Shown: one piece after another, positions 51,886 through 61,988 of the stretch | Position numbering within the stretch: the first letter of the stretch is position 1 | Layout: each line of letters opens with the position of its first letter | Notes under the pieces: model-generated | Seen by the model: only the letters and a program-made list of their open reading frames with translations | The model's database searches: none | What the model was told of the DNA's origin: nothing | NCBI RefSeq assembly: GCF_030373265.1 | Contig: NZ_JAUCZC010000018.1 | Location: 16,265 to 80,264 of the forward strand | Direction: 5' to 3' | Source of the DNA: Blastomonas sp. | Lineage (GTDB): Bacteria > Pseudomonadota > Alphaproteobacteria > Sphingomonadales > Sphingomonadaceae | Length of the DNA: 64,000 nucleotides | Made by a program: the position numbers and the translations under genes

Positions 51886-52083
51886 TCAGGCGACGCGCTC
51901 CTCCTCGATACGCTCGAGCAGGCGATGCGCGACAGACGCGCGGATCGGCTCGCCGCGCTCGATCTTGCGGAAGGTGTTGTAGCTGATCCCGAAGCGGCTC
52001 ATCACCGCTTCCTCGGTACGTGCAGGGCAGGAACGCAAGACATAATCGGCAATCTCGGCAGGCAGGTGTATCAAAACGTCCAT
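51886..52083 (-). CDS. Small HTH-like DNA-binding protein
   Basis: A 65-residue protein with a helix-turn-helix-like segment: [20 protein letters not shown], then [18 protein letters not shown]. This resembles small Cro-like or sphingomonad regulators fused to nothing else. Its start overlaps the last 13 bases of the upstream aldehyde dehydrogenase gene, suggesting that it is co-transcribed with the hydroxyproline cluster. It may regulate that cluster or the monooxygenase, but no evidence decides. I do not know a named family. Confidence 0.65.
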   Translation of the reverse strand: MDVLIHLPAEIADYVLRSCPARTEEAVMSRFGISYNTFRKIERGEPIRASVAHRLLERIEEERVA

Positions 52084-53657
52084 TCTCCATCGATGCGCGA
52101 CACCATGCCGGCCTGGGCACCCTCGCGCAGTAGTTGAGGCAGCAGCGCAGGCGGCAGGTCCTGGTAGGTTACCGGGCGCACAAATCGGTCGATTGCCAGC
52201 GTGCCGACCGAGGTGGAGCGACCGTCCGAGGTCGCAGGGTAAGGCCCGCCGTGGTTGATCGCGTGGCCGACTTCGACCCCGGTCGGCCAGCCATTGGCGA
52301 GAATGCGGCCGACGCGCCGCTCGAGCACCGGCAGCACGGCACGGGCATCGTCAAAGTCTGCTTCATCCATTTGCAGCGTCGCGGTCAACTGGCCTTCCAG
52401 TGCGGCAACCACTGTCACGAGTTCGTCGCGGTCGGCGCAGCGCACCACGACCGACGCGGCACCGAACACCTCGTGCTGGAGCTCGGCATGGGCGATCCAG
52501 TCAGCGGCGCTGACGCTGAACAACGCCGCGCGGCCCTCGTGGGGGCCGGTGGGGTGGACCCCGCGCGCGATCGTCTGCACCTCGGCCGTGGCAGCGAGCG
52601 CGGCGCTGCCTTTCTCAAATGCGGCGTGAATGCCCGCGGTCAGCATCGTTTGCGGTGGCTGGTTTTCAACGATCTGGCCAGCCTCGGCGAGAAAGGCTTC
52701 GAGGGCAGCGCTCTCGATCGCCAGCACCAATCCAGGATTGGTGCAGAACTGTCCCGATCCCTGCGTGAGCGAGCCGACAAACCCTGCCGCCAGGGCCTTG
52801 CCGCGCGCCGCCAGGGCTGCTGGCAGAAGGATGACGGGATTGATCGCGGACATCTCGGCATAGACCGGGATCGGCCGTGGCCGGGCGGCCGCGATCTTCA
52901 TCAGCGCCTCGCCGCCGCTGCGCGAACCGGTAAAGCCCACCGCCTGGATGCGCGGGTCCGCGACCAGCGCTGCGCCGATCGCATTGTCGGTGCCGCTCAG
53001 CAGGCTGAACACGCCGGCTGGAACACCCGTGTCAGCCGCTGCCCGGACAATCGCGCCCGCGACAAGTTCGGATGTCCCCGGATGCGCGGGGTGGCCCTTG
53101 ACCACCACCGGGCAGCCTGCGGCGAGCGCCGATGCGGTGTCACCGCCCGCCGTCGAGAAGGCGAGCGGGAAGTTGGAGGCTCCGAACACCGCGACCGGCC
53201 CCAGCGGCACCATGCGCAAGCGCAGGTCAGGCTTGGGCGGAGTGCGTGCAGGGTCAGCATGATCGATGCGCAGCTTGAGCCACTGGCCATCGCGCACCTC
53301 GCTGGCGAACAGCCGCAACTGGCCGCAGGTGCGACCGCGCTCGCCAGTAATGCGCGCGGCGGGCAGCCCGGTTTCGCGCACCGCCCGGTCGATCAGTGCG
53401 TCGCCCAGCGCCTCGATATGCGCGGCGATGGCATCCAGAAACGCAGCGCGGGTTTCCAGCGGCAGATCGGCATAGGCGACCGCAGCGGCATCGGCAGCAG
53501 CGCAGGCATCGTCAATATCCGCATCCCCCGATGTGAAAAAGCCGATGTCCTTGATGCTGGCGCCTGCACTTGGGTCGTAGGCGTGGAACACCTCGCCACA
53601 GCCGCGGCGTTCGCCTGCGATAAAATATTCACCCGTAAGGGTCACGGGGGTGGTCAT
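52071..53657 (-). CDS. 2-oxoglutarate semialdehyde dehydrogenase (ALDH family)
   Basis: A 528-residue NAD(P)+ aldehyde dehydrogenase of the bacterial KGSADH group. The catalytic Cys is in [14 protein letters not shown] and the general-base Glu in [15 protein letters not shown]. Coenzyme binding is in [20 protein letters not shown] and [10 protein letters not shown]. It oxidises alpha-ketoglutaric semialdehyde to 2-oxoglutarate, the last step of hydroxyproline breakdown, as the neighbouring genes indicate. Its start overlaps the stop of the amidohydrolase gene by four bases. Confidence 0.92.
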   Translation of the reverse strand: MTTPVTLTGEYFIAGERRGCGEVFHAYDPSAGASIKDIGFFTSGDADIDDACAAADAAAVAYADLPLETRAAFLDAIAAHIEALGDALIDRAVRETGLPAARITGERGRTCGQLRLFASEVRDGQWLKLRIDHADPARTPPKPDLRLRMVPLGPVAVFGASNFPLAFSTAGGDTASALAAGCPVVVKGHPAHPGTSELVAGAIVRAAADTGVPAGVFSLLSGTDNAIGAALVADPRIQAVGFTGSRSGGEALMKIAAARPRPIPVYAEMSAINPVILLPAALAARGKALAAGFVGSLTQGSGQFCTNPGLVLAIESAALEAFLAEAGQIVENQPPQTMLTAGIHAAFEKGSAALAATAEVQTIARGVHPTGPHEGRAALFSVSAADWIAHAELQHEVFGAASVVVRCADRDELVTVVAALEGQLTATLQMDEADFDDARAVLPVLERRVGRILANGWPTGVEVGHAINHGGPYPATSDGRSTSVGTLAIDRFVRPVTYQDLPPALLPQLLREGAQAGMVSRIDGEWTF

Positions 53658-55303
53658 TGCGTCAAATCTTCCTGTTCGATTGTCATATAGCCTGGCGGGA
53701 GACCGCGCTCGGCCTTCGATCGCGCGACGATGTTGCGGATATCCGCGCGCAACGCCTTGCCTTCGTAAAAAATGCCATCCTTCACCGTCCAGGCGATGCC
53801 GCCGACCCGCTGTGCCTTGCCGGTGGCATCGTCGAGCTTGAGCGTTCCGGTGGCAAACAGCAGTTTGAGGTTTGCGATTGGATTGCCCTTCACGATCACC
53901 AGATCGGCCTTCTTACCGGGCTCGATGGTGCCGATATCGGCCTCGTGTCCCAGCAGCCGCGCGCCTTGCTGCGTCGCCGAGTTGATCACCTCGAGCGGGC
54001 TGAACCCGGCCTCGCGCAGCAGCTCCATCTCCTGGATATAGCCGAAGCCGTAGGTGTTATAGATATAGCCCGCGTCTGAACCCACGGTGACTCGCCCGCC
54101 GCGGTTCTTGTATTCGTTCACAAACGTCATCCACAGACCGTAGTTTTCCTTCCAGTCCATCTCGCGCTCGGTGGTCCAGTCGAACCAGTACGATCCGTGG
54201 TTGATCCGGCTGGGCCGGTACCAGTCCCACAAAGCGGGCATGGTGTATTCATTGTGCCAGAAAGCGCGGTTCATCCGCATCAGGTCGCGGCTGGCAAGAT
54301 ACGCGGTGAAGGTGGGGTCGAGCGTGAAGCCGCGTTCGAGCAGCGTCTCCATCACCTCATTCCATTTGTCCGACCCCGGCTTTGCGGTCTGCTTCCACAA
54401 TCGGCCCGCTTCGCCAAAGCGCATCTGCTCGTCGGTGTTGATGAAATCGGTCGGCCAGTCCTGCAACTTCTGGCCCGTAAACATGGCTTCGGGCAGGCCG
54501 TACCAATGCTCCATCGATTCAAGGCCAGCCTCGCTGGTGCGCAGCACGTTGGCATACGCGACGACGCCCTGCGCGTGGTGCATCGTCGAGTGCATGCCCA
54601 GCTTCCTGGTCTCTTCGATCGCAGCAATCAGCGCCGCCTCGCTGCCGCCGATGAACTTGACCCCGTCCGCGCCGCGCCGCTTGGCATCGCGGATCGCCAG
54701 CCGGCCTTCCTCGGCGGTGCGGATCGGCAGGCCGATCTGCTGGAACATCGGATAGACATCGAGCCGGGGGCCGACGATCTCGTTGCGTGCCAGCCGACCT
54801 TTGATGGCGACCTGCTGCTCGATCGACATCTCGGACGAGCCGACATTGCGTGCGGTGGTGATGCCATGCGCGAGCCACAGCTTGAGCACGTAGTCGGACG
54901 GCACGCCCTGCCCGTCGCTCAGCGTGTGCAGATGGACATGCGCGTCGACGAAGCCGGGGAGCACGTAATGGCCGGTCAGGTCGATCTCGTGATCGCCACG
55001 CGGGGGGCGCCGTGCCTCCTCGATCGCGCCCGGCGAGCCGATCGAGACGATCCGCACGATCCGGTCGTTCTCGATGACGATATCCACCGGCCCTTGCGCG
55101 GGTGCGCCGGTGCCGTCGACATAGATCGCGTTGCGCAGCACGGTGCGCGGCCAAGGCCCCTCGCCCAGCGTGCGCGCCGGAATGGGATCTGCGACGTCAC
55201 GCTGCTGCGCCTGCCCCAACGCTTGGCCCTGCACCGCTACCGATGCGCTGGCGGCCATCGCCAGCACCGATGCAACCGCCAACACTGTACGCCCGATCCG
55301 CAT
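53654..55303 (-). CDS. Exported amidohydrolase-family peptidase (prolidase-like)
   Basis: A 549-residue metal-dependent hydrolase with a signal peptide ([20 protein letters not shown]). Metal-binding motifs are DAHVHLH after LPGFV, the lysine region [11 protein letters not shown], His in TMHHAQG, and Asp in VTVGSDAGY. Related enzymes include Xaa-Pro dipeptidases of the amidohydrolase superfamily and imidazolonepropionase-like proteins. In this cluster, release of hydroxyproline or proline from dipeptides in the periplasm is likely. The start has a strong ribosome-binding site (aagggga). It is coupled to the semialdehyde dehydrogenase gene. Confidence 0.88.
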   Translation of the reverse strand: MRIGRTVLAVASVLAMAASASVAVQGQALGQAQQRDVADPIPARTLGEGPWPRTVLRNAIYVDGTGAPAQGPVDIVIENDRIVRIVSIGSPGAIEEARRPPRGDHEIDLTGHYVLPGFVDAHVHLHTLSDGQGVPSDYVLKLWLAHGITTARNVGSSEMSIEQQVAIKGRLARNEIVGPRLDVYPMFQQIGLPIRTAEEGRLAIRDAKRRGADGVKFIGGSEAALIAAIEETRKLGMHSTMHHAQGVVAYANVLRTSEAGLESMEHWYGLPEAMFTGQKLQDWPTDFINTDEQMRFGEAGRLWKQTAKPGSDKWNEVMETLLERGFTLDPTFTAYLASRDLMRMNRAFWHNEYTMPALWDWYRPSRINHGSYWFDWTTEREMDWKENYGLWMTFVNEYKNRGGRVTVGSDAGYIYNTYGFGYIQEMELLREAGFSPLEVINSATQQGARLLGHEADIGTIEPGKKADLVIVKGNPIANLKLLFATGTLKLDDATGKAQRVGGIAWTVKDGIFYEGKALRADIRNIVARSKAERGLPPGYMTIEQEDLTQ

Positions 55304-55337
55304 GGTCCGTGCTCCCCTTCTGCCCTGCATGATGCTG

Positions 55338-56765
55338 TCAGACCCCTGCCGCCGTCTGGTCCTGCAGCGCCTGGCTGCGCGAGCGGCTGTAGAGGAAGTA
55401 GAATGCAAGCCCCACCACGTTCCACAACGCAAAGCGCACCAGTGTCTGCGACGGCAGGCTGATCATCAGATACAGGCAGCCCAGGATCGCCAGCGTGCCG
55501 ACCAGATAGGGCTGCGGGCACCGGAACACGCGCTTGAGATCAGGCGCGCGCTTGCGCAGGATCATCAGGCAGGCGCCGACCGCGATGAACGCCAGCAAGG
55601 TACCGGCATTGGCGAGCTCTGCGATTTCATCGAGCCGGAAGAAGCCTGCGACGGCGGCGACGAACACCCCGGTGATCCCCGTCACCAGCACCGGCGCTCC
55701 GGTCCTGGGCGACACCCGCGACAACACCGGCGGCAGCAGGCCATCGCGCGCCATCACGAAGAAGACCCGGCTCTGGCCATACATCATCACCAGAATGACC
55801 GAGGGCAACGCAATCAGCGCGGCGAGCGCCACCAGATAGGATGCGGTCGGGTGTCCCAGAGTGCGCAGCACCAAAGCCAGCGGCTCAGGCGAGTTGCCGA
55901 GATCGAGATACGACATCGCACCGATCGCCGACAACGCCACCGCCATGTAGATCAAGGTGCACACCGCCATCGATCCCAGGATGCCGATGGTGAGATCGCG
56001 CCCCGGATTGCGCGCTTCTTCCGCCGATGTCGCCACCGCGTCGAAGCCGTAGAACGCGAAGAACACGATCGCGGCTGCTGCCATAACCCCGCGGGTGGAG
56101 CCATCCTGGACCGTGCTGCCGAAGCCATAGGGCATGAACGGGGTGAGGTTGTCGGAATCGAACGCGGGCGCCGCCAGCGCGATGAATGCGGTGAGCGCGG
56201 CAAGCTTGATGATTACCAGAATGATGTTGAGCGTCGCGCTTTCGCGGGTGCCTGCCATCAGCATGCCGGCGATCGCCAGCGAGACGATCACCGCAGGCAG
56301 GTTGATGATGCCGCCTGCATGCGGTCCTGCCAGCAGCATCTCGGGCAATGCCACGCCCGCTGACTGCAGCCAGCCGACAAGATAGCCCGACCAGCCGACC
56401 GCGACGGTCGAACAGGCAAGCGAATATTCGAGGATCAGGCTCCAGCCGACGACCCAGGCCAGGGTCTCGCCCACCACCGAATAGGTATAGGTATAGGCCG
56501 ACCCCGAGGTCGGGATCATCGTGGCGAGCTCGGCGTACGCCAGAGCCGCGCAGGCGCATACAGCGCCCGCGATCGCGAATGCCAGGATCACCGCGGGCCC
56601 GGCACGCTCTGCCCCCACGCCGGTCAGCGTATAGATGCCGGTGCCGACGATCGCTCCCACGCCCAGCGCGATCAGATGCGGCCACGACAAGGTCGGCTTG
56701 AGCCTGCTGCCTGCAGGCGCATCCGCCGCCTGGACGATCGGTTTGATCGGCCCGAAAAACCCCAT
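55338..56765 (-). CDS. APC-family amino acid permease
   Basis: A 475-residue inner-membrane transporter with 12 or more helices. It begins with the CAT-type start HLIALGVGAIVGTGIYTLTG, the unwound-helix substrate site of APC proteins, and later has GFDAVATSAEEARNPGRDLT. Its cluster position suggests import of hydroxyproline or related peptides/amino acids; the CAT branch often carries cationic amino acids, so specificity is inferred only. It lies 34 bases upstream of the amidohydrolase gene and probably shares its transcript. Confidence 0.92.
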   Translation of the reverse strand: MGFFGPIKPIVQAADAPAGSRLKPTLSWPHLIALGVGAIVGTGIYTLTGVGAERAGPAVILAFAIAGAVCACAALAYAELATMIPTSGSAYTYTYSVVGETLAWVVGWSLILEYSLACSTVAVGWSGYLVGWLQSAGVALPEMLLAGPHAGGIINLPAVIVSLAIAGMLMAGTRESATLNIILVIIKLAALTAFIALAAPAFDSDNLTPFMPYGFGSTVQDGSTRGVMAAAAIVFFAFYGFDAVATSAEEARNPGRDLTIGILGSMAVCTLIYMAVALSAIGAMSYLDLGNSPEPLALVLRTLGHPTASYLVALAALIALPSVILVMMYGQSRVFFVMARDGLLPPVLSRVSPRTGAPVLVTGITGVFVAAVAGFFRLDEIAELANAGTLLAFIAVGACLMILRKRAPDLKRVFRCPQPYLVGTLAILGCLYLMISLPSQTLVRFALWNVVGLAFYFLYSRSRSQALQDQTAAGV

Positions 56766-56785
56766 TTTGTGCGCCCCTTGTCGGT

Positions 56786-57463
56786 TTACCCTGGCGTCTG
56801 GCCGGGTGCTTCTGTGTCATTGGCCGCGAGCTGAACGCGCAGATCGTCCAGTGTCTGGCTGATATGCGCCGCGGTAAGCGCGGTGATCGCTGGTTCGTCG
56901 CGGCCCAGCCACGCCGCCAGCATGTCGCGATGCTCGCCATTGGCACGCTCGTTGCGGCCCAGCGGCTCGAGATGCTTGCGGACATAGCGTTCGGAAAGCA
57001 CGTGCAGCCGTTCCAGGATGGTAAAGGTCACCGGCCGGTTGGCCGGCCGCAGCAGCGCCATATGGAAGGCGCGGTTGAAGGCCCCCACGCCGTCACCCAG
57101 CCTGTCGGTGAGGGTATCGAGCTTTGCCAGAATATCGGACGCGGTACGCTGGTCTGCGGATGTCGCACGGCGCGCCGCCAGAGCAATCATGCCCGGCTCC
57201 AGCGTCAGCCGCAGCGCAAAGACTTCCTCGGCCTCGCGCGCGTTGAGCGGGCGCACGGTAAAACCCCGATTGGCCTGCGATGCGAGCAGCCCCTCTTCCT
57301 GAAGCCTCGCCAGGGCCTCGCGCAGCGGGATCTTGCTGACCCCCAGTTCCGCCGCCAGAGCATCCTGCCGTATCGGCCGGCCGGGGGCGACGACGCCCGT
57401 GAGGATTCGGTCGCGGACCAGATCGACCAGTTGCTCGGACAGATTGCGCGCGATGATGCTCAT
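56786..57463 (-). CDS. GntR/FCD-family regulator of the hydroxyproline cluster
   Basis: A 225-residue FadR-type regulator. The winged helix-turn-helix is residues 8-75 (RDRILTGVVAPGRPIRQDAL, then AAELGVSKIPLREALARLQE). The all-helical FCD domain follows (about 85-215) with metal-ligand His residues in FNRAFHMALL and GEHRDMLAAWLG. It probably senses hydroxyproline or a pathway intermediate and binds the palindrome between the deaminase and dehydrogenase genes. It lies 20 bases after the permease start region on the same strand. Confidence 0.93.
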   Translation of the reverse strand: MSIIARNLSEQLVDLVRDRILTGVVAPGRPIRQDALAAELGVSKIPLREALARLQEEGLLASQANRGFTVRPLNAREAEEVFALRLTLEPGMIALAARRATSADQRTASDILAKLDTLTDRLGDGVGAFNRAFHMALLRPANRPVTFTILERLHVLSERYVRKHLEPLGRNERANGEHRDMLAAWLGRDEPAITALTAAHISQTLDDLRVQLAANDTEAPGQTPG

Positions 57464-57470
57464 GCGCCTC

Positions 57471-58469
57471 TCATATCACACAGAAGCCCTGCCAGAAGGG
57501 GTCTTCGTCATCGATCCACAGCGTGTTGAACCCGGTCGCAATCGCCGACCCCTCGATCGAGGGAATGATCGCGGTGTGCCCGCCCAATTCGACTTGCGCC
57601 TCGACCCGCCCGGTGAAGCGGCTGCCGATATAGCTTTCATGCACGAATGTATCGCCGACCTGCAGCCGCCCGGTATGCGCGAGATGCGCGAGCCGCGCCG
57701 AGGTGCCGGTGCCGCAGGGCGAGCGGTCGATCGCGCGCTCGCCATAGAATACCGCATTGCGCCCGTCTGCTCCCTCGCCTTTGGGCGCATCGGCCCACAG
57801 CACATGGCTGACCCCGCGAATGCGATCATCGAGCGGATGCACCGGCTCGATGGTCTCGCGCAGCATCGCACGGATCATGCGCGACATCTCGACCAGCCGC
57901 GCCGCGCCCAACGCATCGAGCCCGAGATAGCCCGCCTGCGGCTCGATGATCGCGTAGAAATTGCCGCCATAGGCGATATCGATGCTGAGCGGCCCCAGCC
58001 CCGGCACATCGATCATCACACCCTGAGCGGCGACGAATGAGGCGACGTTGCGGATGCGCACCGAGGTCACCCGGTCGCCCTTGCGGACATAGTCGATTTC
58101 AATATCGCCTGCGGGCACCTCGACCTTGAGATGACCGGGCACCTGCGGCTGGATCAGCCCGTGTTCGAGCGCGAAGGTGATGATGCCGATCGTGCCATGG
58201 CCGCACATCGGCAGGCAGCCAGATGTCTCCATGAACAGGATGCCGATGTCGTTTTCAGGCCTGGTCGGCGGATAGAGAAACCCGCCCGACATCATGTCGT
58301 GCCCGCGCGGCTCGAAGCACAGCCCGGTGCGGATCCAGTCGAACCGCTCGATGAAGTCCTGCCGCCGCTCGGCCATCGAGGCCCCGCGCACCAGCGGCGC
58401 GCCACCGACCACCAGACGAACGGGATTGCCCGCGGTGTGGCCGTCGATGCAGAAGAAGGTGTGGCGCAT
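57471..58469 (-). CDS. 4-hydroxyproline 2-epimerase
   Basis: A 332-residue proline racemase-family enzyme, cofactor-free. Both catalytic cysteines are present: the first in LPMCGHGTIGIITFALEHG, the second in DRSPCGTGTSARLAHLA. The Cys/Cys pair marks epimerases/racemases; the dehydratase branch has Thr instead of the second cysteine. It converts trans-4-hydroxy-L-proline into cis-4-hydroxy-D-proline, the first step of the pathway encoded here. The substrate call rests on neighbours. It is 10 bases downstream of the deaminase gene. Confidence 0.94.
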   Translation of the reverse strand: MRHTFFCIDGHTAGNPVRLVVGGAPLVRGASMAERRQDFIERFDWIRTGLCFEPRGHDMMSGGFLYPPTRPENDIGILFMETSGCLPMCGHGTIGIITFALEHGLIQPQVPGHLKVEVPAGDIEIDYVRKGDRVTSVRIRNVASFVAAQGVMIDVPGLGPLSIDIAYGGNFYAIIEPQAGYLGLDALGAARLVEMSRMIRAMLRETIEPVHPLDDRIRGVSHVLWADAPKGEGADGRNAVFYGERAIDRSPCGTGTSARLAHLAHTGRLQVGDTFVHESYIGSRFTGRVEAQVELGGHTAIIPSIEGSAIATGFNTLWIDDEDPFWQGFCVI

Positions 58470-58479
58470 CAGGCGGCTG

Positions 58480-59409
58480 TCATGCGGCTCGGGCGGCGTC
58501 CGGCAGCGGACGCGTCGCCGCGCACCGTTCGACCCAGCCGATCACATCGGCGCGGCGCTGGCCCGACAGCGGCATGCGCGGCATCCGCACCCGCTCCGAT
58601 CCGCGCCCCATGATCTGTTCGGCCAGCTTGATCGATTGAACGAGGTCATGCTCGGCATCGAGATGGAGCAGCGGCATGAACCAGCGGTAGATGCGCAGCG
58701 CTTCGGTATAATCACCGCGCCGCTGCGCCGCGACCAGTGCCACCGATTCGCGCGGGAAGGCACTGGTCAGGCCCGAGACCCAGCCCGATGCCCCCAGCAT
58801 CAGGCCTTCGAGCGCGACGTCGTCGAGGCCCGCCATCAAGGTGTAGCGATCGCCAAACTGGTTATACAGGTCGGTAAAGCGGCGCGGATCAGGCGCGCTT
58901 TCCTTGATCGCGACGATATTGGGCACATCCTCGAGCCGGGCGAGCGTATCGAAATCGACATTGACGCGGTAGGCCGGGGGATTGTTGTAGAGCATGATCG
59001 GTAGGCTGGTCGCTTCGGCCACGGTGCGCAGATGGGTGTAGAGCTCCTCGACGCTCGGCACATAGACCATGGCCGGCAGCACCATCAGCGCATCGATGCC
59101 GATCGCCTCTGCTGCCTGTGCGTATTTCACCGCGCGGGCGGTGGTGAATTCGGATACGCCTGCGACCAGCGGCACCCGGTTGCCCACCGCCTCGACCGCG
59201 CCCTTGAGCACAGCGAGCTTTTCATCCGCTTCGAGCGAGTTGTTCTCTCCGCAGGTGCCCAGCACGATCAGCCCGTCCACCCCGTCATCGACCAGCGCCG
59301 TCTGCACCCGCTGGGTGGCGTCGTGATCGATCGCGAGGCTTTCACTGAACTGGGTGGTGGCGGCGGGATAGACACCCTGCCACAATGTCTTCGATGCGGT
59401 GGCGGTCAC
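58480..59409 (-). CDS. DHDPS-family deaminase (pyrroline-4-hydroxy-2-carboxylate deaminase)
   Basis: A 309-residue class I aldolase-fold protein of the dihydrodipicolinate synthase family. The Schiff-base lysine is in NIVAIKESAPDPRRF, and the Tyr in LPIMLYNNPPAYRVN. In hydroxyproline clusters this relative converts delta-1-pyrroline-4-hydroxy-2-carboxylate to 2-oxoglutarate semialdehyde and ammonia. I placed the start at a GTG with ggag nine bases before it. A TTG at 59433 would touch the operator palindrome and has no better signal. It heads the leftward operon of at least epimerase and GntR genes. Confidence 0.92.
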   Translation of the reverse strand: MTATASKTLWQGVYPAATTQFSESLAIDHDATQRVQTALVDDGVDGLIVLGTCGENNSLEADEKLAVLKGAVEAVGNRVPLVAGVSEFTTARAVKYAQAAEAIGIDALMVLPAMVYVPSVEELYTHLRTVAEATSLPIMLYNNPPAYRVNVDFDTLARLEDVPNIVAIKESAPDPRRFTDLYNQFGDRYTLMAGLDDVALEGLMLGASGWVSGLTSAFPRESVALVAAQRRGDYTEALRIYRWFMPLLHLDAEHDLVQSIKLAEQIMGRGSERVRMPRMPLSGQRRADVIGWVERCAATRPLPDAARAA

Positions 59410-59434
59410 ACTGGAAACTCCGGTTGCGGTCAAA

Positions 59435-59453
59435 ATCGTATACAGTATATGAT
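59435..59453. promoter_or_regulatory. 19-bp palindromic operator, probable GntR/FCD site
   Basis: atcgtatacagtatatgat is an almost perfect palindrome (half-sites atcRtatac/gtatayGAT round a central base) in the gap between the divergent deaminase and FAD dehydrogenase genes. FCD-type GntR regulators bind short AT-rich palindromes in just such places, so it should control both directions. Confidence 0.75.
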
Positions 59454-59465
59454 TTGGCTCTCAAG

Positions 59466-60734
59466 ATGAAAACCGTTTCCTCTTCCGTTCGCGCGACCGG
59501 GCTTGTCGTTGGCGGAGGCCTTGTCGGCCTCTCGTCGGCACTGCATTTGCAGCGTTCGGGCATCAGTGTGACAGTGTTGGAGCCGCAGGAAAAGCCGCAA
59601 GGTGCGTCCTGGGGAAATGCGGGCCATCTCGCGGTGGAGCAGGTGCAACCGCTCGCGTCTTCCGGAATGATCAAGGGTGCTTTTGCTCGGCTTTACCCGC
59701 GTGGTGCCCTGGGGCTGCCGGTCCGCCAGATCGGAACCTGGGGGCCGTTTGCCCTCAAGCTCCTGCGCGCGAGCAGCCCTGCCCGCTTTGCCGCGGGGAC
59801 CAAGGCCCTGTCCGGGATGCTGGCCCAGGCCATGCCCGCCTGGCAGCGGCTGTGCGCGATCACCGGCACCGAGCATCTGCTCCGGCAGGACGGGCACTTC
59901 GTGGCGTGGGAAAGCGAGCGAACCGCCGCGGGCGGCCGCGCACACTGGTTTGCGACCGATATCGGCACCGCCAGCGTCCACGATGCCACCCCCGACGAAC
60001 TCGCCATGATCCGTGCGCTCGCACCAAAGGCCCGGATCGCCGGCGCAGTGCGCTTTGCCGGCTCGGGGCAGATCACAGATCTCGGCGCGCTGGCCAATGG
60101 TCTGCGGCAGGCTCTGCTGGCGTCGGGCGGGACGATCCGGCGCGCGCAGGTCGACGGCCTGCACATCGACAGCGGCGCAGCGTTCGCCCAGATCGGCAAC
60201 GAGCGCCTGACCGCGGATCATGTCGTGCTGAGCGCAGGCGCCGCGTCTGCCGATCTGCTCCGGCCGATCGGGGTGCGCATGCCCCTGATCGCCGAACGCG
60301 GCTATCACATCCAGTCGGCCCAAAGCCGCTGGCCCGCCGATATGCCCCCGGTCGCGTTCGAGGACCGATCGATGATCGTCACCCGCTTTGCAGGGGGTCT
60401 GCGCGCGGCAAGCTTCATCGAATTCGCCGCGCGCGCCGCGCCGCCCGATCCCGGGAAATGGCAAAGGCTGCGATCGCATGTCGCGGCATTGGGCCTGCCA
60501 TTCGACGCGCCGGGCACCGAATGGATCGGCGCGCGGCCGACCTTGCCCGATTATCTTCCGGCAATCGGGCGCAGCACACGCGCGGCCAACCTGCTATACG
60601 CCTTCGGGCATCAGCATCTGGGGTTGACGCTGGCCGCGGTGACCGGCGAGGTGATCGCCGCACTGGCGACCGATACGTCCCCCATTACAGACATCGCAGC
60701 CTTCGACCCGGCACGATTTGGAGACACGACATGA
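59466..60734 (+). CDS. FAD-dependent D-hydroxyproline dehydrogenase (DadA-like)
   Basis: A 422-residue DAO-fold flavoprotein. The FAD-binding start is GLVVGGGLVGLSSALHLQRS, GASWGNAGHL follows, and near the C-terminus are RPTLPDYLPAIGRST and YAFGHQHLGLTLA. It oxidises cis-4-hydroxy-D-proline to delta-1-pyrroline-4-hydroxy-2-carboxylate, passing electrons to the respiratory chain. Clustering with the epimerase and deaminase supports the substrate over general D-amino acids. Its last four bases overlap the peptidase gene start. Confidence 0.92.
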   Translation: MKTVSSSVRATGLVVGGGLVGLSSALHLQRSGISVTVLEPQEKPQGASWGNAGHLAVEQVQPLASSGMIKGAFARLYPRGALGLPVRQIGTWGPFALKLLRASSPARFAAGTKALSGMLAQAMPAWQRLCAITGTEHLLRQDGHFVAWESERTAAGGRAHWFATDIGTASVHDATPDELAMIRALAPKARIAGAVRFAGSGQITDLGALANGLRQALLASGGTIRRAQVDGLHIDSGAAFAQIGNERLTADHVVLSAGAASADLLRPIGVRMPLIAERGYHIQSAQSRWPADMPPVAFEDRSMIVTRFAGGLRAASFIEFAARAAPPDPGKWQRLRSHVAALGLPFDAPGTEWIGARPTLPDYLPAIGRSTRAANLLYAFGHQHLGLTLAAVTGEVIAALATDTSPITDIAAFDPARFGDTT

Positions 60735-61927
60735 CAGGCATTGGTGGCTCGAGCGCCGCAGCACAGCTGGCGGCAATCACCCGCTGGACCGACCCCGCCG
60801 CACCGATCGGCGTCGACGAACGGCTGCGACGCATCGAGCAGGCGCGCCGCCTGACCCGCGACAGCGGCGCCGATGCGCTGATCATCGGCGCAGGGACCAG
60901 CCTGCGCTATTTCGCCGGCGTGCCCTGGGGCGCGACCGAGCGGCTGGTGGCGCTGCTGATCCCGGTCACCGGCGATCCGATCCTGATCGCGCCCTATTTT
61001 GAATTGGGCTCGCTTGAGGCCGAGCTGCAGATCCCGGTGGAATTCCGGCTGTGGCAGGAAGATAAATCGCCCACCGCGCTGGTCGCCGATACGTGCCGCG
61101 CCTGGGGCGCGGGCACGCTCGCGATCGATCCGGCCCTGCCCTTCCTGTTCGTCGATCGCATCGCAAAGGATGCGCCGGGACTGACGCTGATCAGCGGCGC
61201 CGCGGCGGTCGACGGCAGCCGGATGCACAAATCCCCGGCCGAGATCGCTTTGATGCAGCAGGCCAAGTCGATGACGCTCGAAATCCACCGCCGCGCCGCA
61301 CTCACCCTGCGCGACGGGATCCGCGCGAGCGAGGTCATCCGCTTCATCGACGAGGCACACCGCAAGATCGGGGGATCACCCAGCACCTTCTGCATGGTGC
61401 AGTTCGGACACGGCACCGCCTTCCCGCATGGCGTGCCGGGCGATCCCGAGCTGCGCGAAGGCGACATGGTGCTGATCGACACCGGCACCACCGTGCAGGG
61501 CTATCATTCGGACATCACCCGCAGCTATGTTTTCGGCAAACCGAACGACGAGCAGCGTCGCATCTGGGACCTTGAAAAGGCAGCCCAGGCCGCCGCGTTC
61601 ACCGCAGCCCAACCCGGACACCCATGCGAAAGCGTCGATCAGGCCGCGCGCGATGTGCTGGAAGCGTCGGGCCTTGGACCGGACTATACCCTGCCCGGCC
61701 TCCCCCATCGCACCGGCCACGGCATCGGCCTGTCGATCCACGAGCCTGCGTATCTGGTGCGCGGCGACACAACCCCGCTCGCCGCTGGCATGTGCTTTTC
61801 GAACGAGCCGATGATCGTCATCCCCGACCGCTTCGGCATCCGGCTCGAGGATCATTTCTACATGACCGACAGTGGCCCGGTGTGGTTCACGCAGCCGCAG
61901 GTCGCGATCGACGCGCCCTTTGCGTGA
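60731..61927 (+). CDS. M24-family Xaa-Pro peptidase
   Basis: A 398-residue pita-bread metallopeptidase. The five metal ligands are visible: Asp in LIDTGTTVQGYHSD (two Asp), His in RTGHGIGLSIHE, Glu in FSNEPMIV and Glu in RLEDHFYMT. The N-terminal creatinase-like domain starts near residue 25. It probably cuts Xaa-Pro or Xaa-Hyp peptides, feeding hydroxyproline into the pathway encoded around it. No signal peptide is visible, so it acts in the cytoplasm. It is translationally coupled to the dehydrogenase (ATGA). Confidence 0.93.
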   Translation: MTGIGGSSAAAQLAAITRWTDPAAPIGVDERLRRIEQARRLTRDSGADALIIGAGTSLRYFAGVPWGATERLVALLIPVTGDPILIAPYFELGSLEAELQIPVEFRLWQEDKSPTALVADTCRAWGAGTLAIDPALPFLFVDRIAKDAPGLTLISGAAAVDGSRMHKSPAEIALMQQAKSMTLEIHRRAALTLRDGIRASEVIRFIDEAHRKIGGSPSTFCMVQFGHGTAFPHGVPGDPELREGDMVLIDTGTTVQGYHSDITRSYVFGKPNDEQRRIWDLEKAAQAAAFTAAQPGHPCESVDQAARDVLEASGLGPDYTLPGLPHRTGHGIGLSIHEPAYLVRGDTTPLAAGMCFSNEPMIVIPDRFGIRLEDHFYMTDSGPVWFTQPQVAIDAPFA

Positions 61928-61988
61928 TCTCAACGGGGCATCTGTCTACTGTAGTTGACAAGTAGCCAGATTTGCCGTATTCATCCTT

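Noticed and set aside
52134..53690. Long open frames antisense to the aldehyde dehydrogenase, and likewise at 39058-40698, 48548-49864 and 54197-55462
   Set aside because: Codon-phase shadows of recognisable genes, with Arg/His/Gly-rich composition and no domain.
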